Source: a virus. From it: 20,717 nucleotides of DNA. Within the stretch, counting starts at the first letter, position 1; each line of letters begins with the position of its first letter. The stretch spans positions 1 to 20,717 of the IMG/VR virus record IMGVR_UViG_3300024518_002751. One strand, given 5' to 3'. Below the pieces are notes generated by a model, which saw only the letters and a list, made by a program, of their open reading frames with translations, did not search any database and was not told where the DNA came from. Of the stretch, positions 19,800 to 20,717 are shown piece by piece. A program made the position numbers and the translations under genes.

Positions 19800-20492
19800 A
19801 TGGCCTCAACCGTCGCAGCGACAAAACAAGTGATCATGTCGGACATGTTCACCGCCGAAAACGACGTCGCCCTCCGGCGGTTCAAGGTCTCGACGGTAAC
19901 CCGTCAAGAGATATTGATCGCGCGCGGGGACTTTTTCGTCGGTAACAGTGAACGGGTTAACGTCCCGGTCGGGGACGTTCATTATTCCATCGTTATCGCT
20001 CCGATCGACAAGTTCCTGATTATCGAGGACGTGATTCAAGACGTGAGTTTTTCCGCCGTCAGCGACGGCAAGTTCACGCAGAAAATGGACGCGTTCATCG
20101 ACGGGAGCATTACCTCGAATTTCAGCTACACACCGAACGCCCCGACCCCGATCGGGCGGGCGATGATCAGTTCATCGATTAACGGCTTCCCCGGTTCAAC
20201 GGCGGACATCGGTATCCCGGTCGGGGATGTCACGGTCACGGGAACCCCCGAGTATGGCCTCACGTTCAGCGAATTTTACATCGACAACAGCGGCAACCGT
20301 AACGTCGTGTCGCAGACGGCCTCGTCGTTTTTCGACAAGGGCCGACAGCTTATTCTCGCACCGGGAGCCGTTGCGCTTGTCCGGGCGACCACGACAGGCG
20401 ATGCCACCGGCACCGCCGACGTGCGTACGACATTTTTCACGAGCGAGCTGTCTATTGACGAGGCTCCAACACTTTTAGGGATTAACCCATGA
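19800..20492 (+). CDS. Particle-associated protein of unknown function (230 aa)
   Basis: ATG 19800 has CCCCCGGAGCG upstream, with GGAG as SD. The product is rich in beta-prone Val/Thr/Ser stretches (DVTVTGTPEYGLTFSEFYIDNSGNRNVVSQTASSFFDKG) and Gly turns, as in capsid decoration or connector proteins. No signature is recognised. It lies between the capsid gene and a DnaT_2-type gene and overlaps the latter (ATGA 20489), so a head role is likely. Confidence 0.78.
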   Translation: MASTVAATKQVIMSDMFTAENDVALRRFKVSTVTRQEILIARGDFFVGNSERVNVPVGDVHYSIVIAPIDKFLIIEDVIQDVSFSAVSDGKFTQKMDAFIDGSITSNFSYTPNAPTPIGRAMISSSINGFPGSTADIGIPVGDVTVTGTPEYGLTFSEFYIDNSGNRNVVSQTASSFFDKGRQLILAPGAVALVRATTTGDATGTADVRTTFFTSELSIDEAPTLLGINP

Positions 20493-20717
20493 CGGTTATT
20501 GTTGAGGACGGAACAGGCTCGAACCCGAACGCGAACAGCTACGCGGACGAGACCGAACTCGGAACGTTTGCCGCGTCTCGCGGGGTTACGTTGTCGGGTG
20601 ATCCGACCGAATTATTGATCAAGGCGATGGACTACGTCGAAGCGTACCGGGACCAGTTCCAAGGGTCCAAGGTTCAACAGGTTCAACCGCTGCAATGGCC
20701 GCGCGCGACGGTTTACG
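20489..20717 (+). CDS. DnaT_2-type protein, probable head-completion/connector (3' end beyond window)
   Basis: Seventy-six codons are visible: MTVIVEDGTGSNPNANSYADETELGTFAASRGV...LLIKAMDYVEAYRDQFQGSK...PLQWPRATVY. This start (VEDG.G...ANSY......Y...RG, then A.DY.....F.G.K....Q.LQWPR) is the well-known pattern of the so-called DnaT-like phage proteins that lie after the capsid gene. Their place among head genes suggests an adaptor-like role despite the name. The gene continues outside the window. Confidence 0.85.
   Translation, partial: MTVIVEDGTGSNPNANSYADETELGTFAASRGVTLSGDPTELLIKAMDYVEAYRDQFQGSKVQQVQPLQWPRATVY

Overview
The window is part of a double-stranded DNA tailed-phage (or prophage) genome of moderately high GC, with a replication module, an accessory region and the start of a head-morphogenesis module. 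The terminase/portal/Mu F-like/scaffold/capsid order points to a caudovirus. No integrase, lysis or tail gene is visible, so lifestyle cannot be settled. Sigma70-type promoters and Shine-Dalgarno (SD) sites point to a bacterial host. A Gram-negative host is only an inference.

Left part (1-4916, minus strand): one operon read right to left. It encodes a Lys/Asp/Glu-rich protein of unknown function, a DUF2800-type PD-(D/E)XK nuclease with four Cys placed as in Cas4/AddB iron-sulfur nucleases, two unknown proteins, a folded intercistronic RNA candidate (2301-2449), an Enc34-type ssDNA-binding protein and a family A DNA polymerase with a 3'-5' exonuclease domain (cut by the window edge). A divergent control region (4917-5016) with two perfect palindromes separates this operon from a rightward pair: a Cro/YdaS-like regulator and an 800-aa primase-helicase (AEP-type primase plus VapE-like helicase).

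Middle (7662-13123): the most unusual part. A nearly identical block occurs five times. Each copy has a 17-bp inverted repeat (AACAACAAAGTGTTGTT or one-base variant) overlapping the -35 of a strong sigma70-like promoter with a perfect TATAAT. Four copies are preceded by a Rho-independent terminator and followed by a conserved leader that runs to the start region of a different small gene. This is an array of independently promoted, jointly operated accessory cassettes, similar in logic to the PeSL regulatory cassettes of T4-type phages and the start-associated repeats of some mycobacteriophages. Cassette 1 has been split by an AT-rich segment of about 857 bp carrying small leftward genes, bounded by an imperfect 20-bp direct repeat. 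Other short modules (a GAAA hairpin plus SD, stop-codon plus hairpin, stop-codon plus terminator) recur between cassettes, which suggests exchange by recombination at these repeats.

Right part (13124-20717, plus strand): a repeat-rich non-coding stretch (13124-13476; candidate packaging or late-control region), then small and large terminase, DUF4055-type portal, Mu F-like minor head protein, scaffold, major capsid protein, terminator, two particle-associated unknowns and the start of a DnaT_2-type protein. Most late genes overlap or abut and appear translationally coupled.
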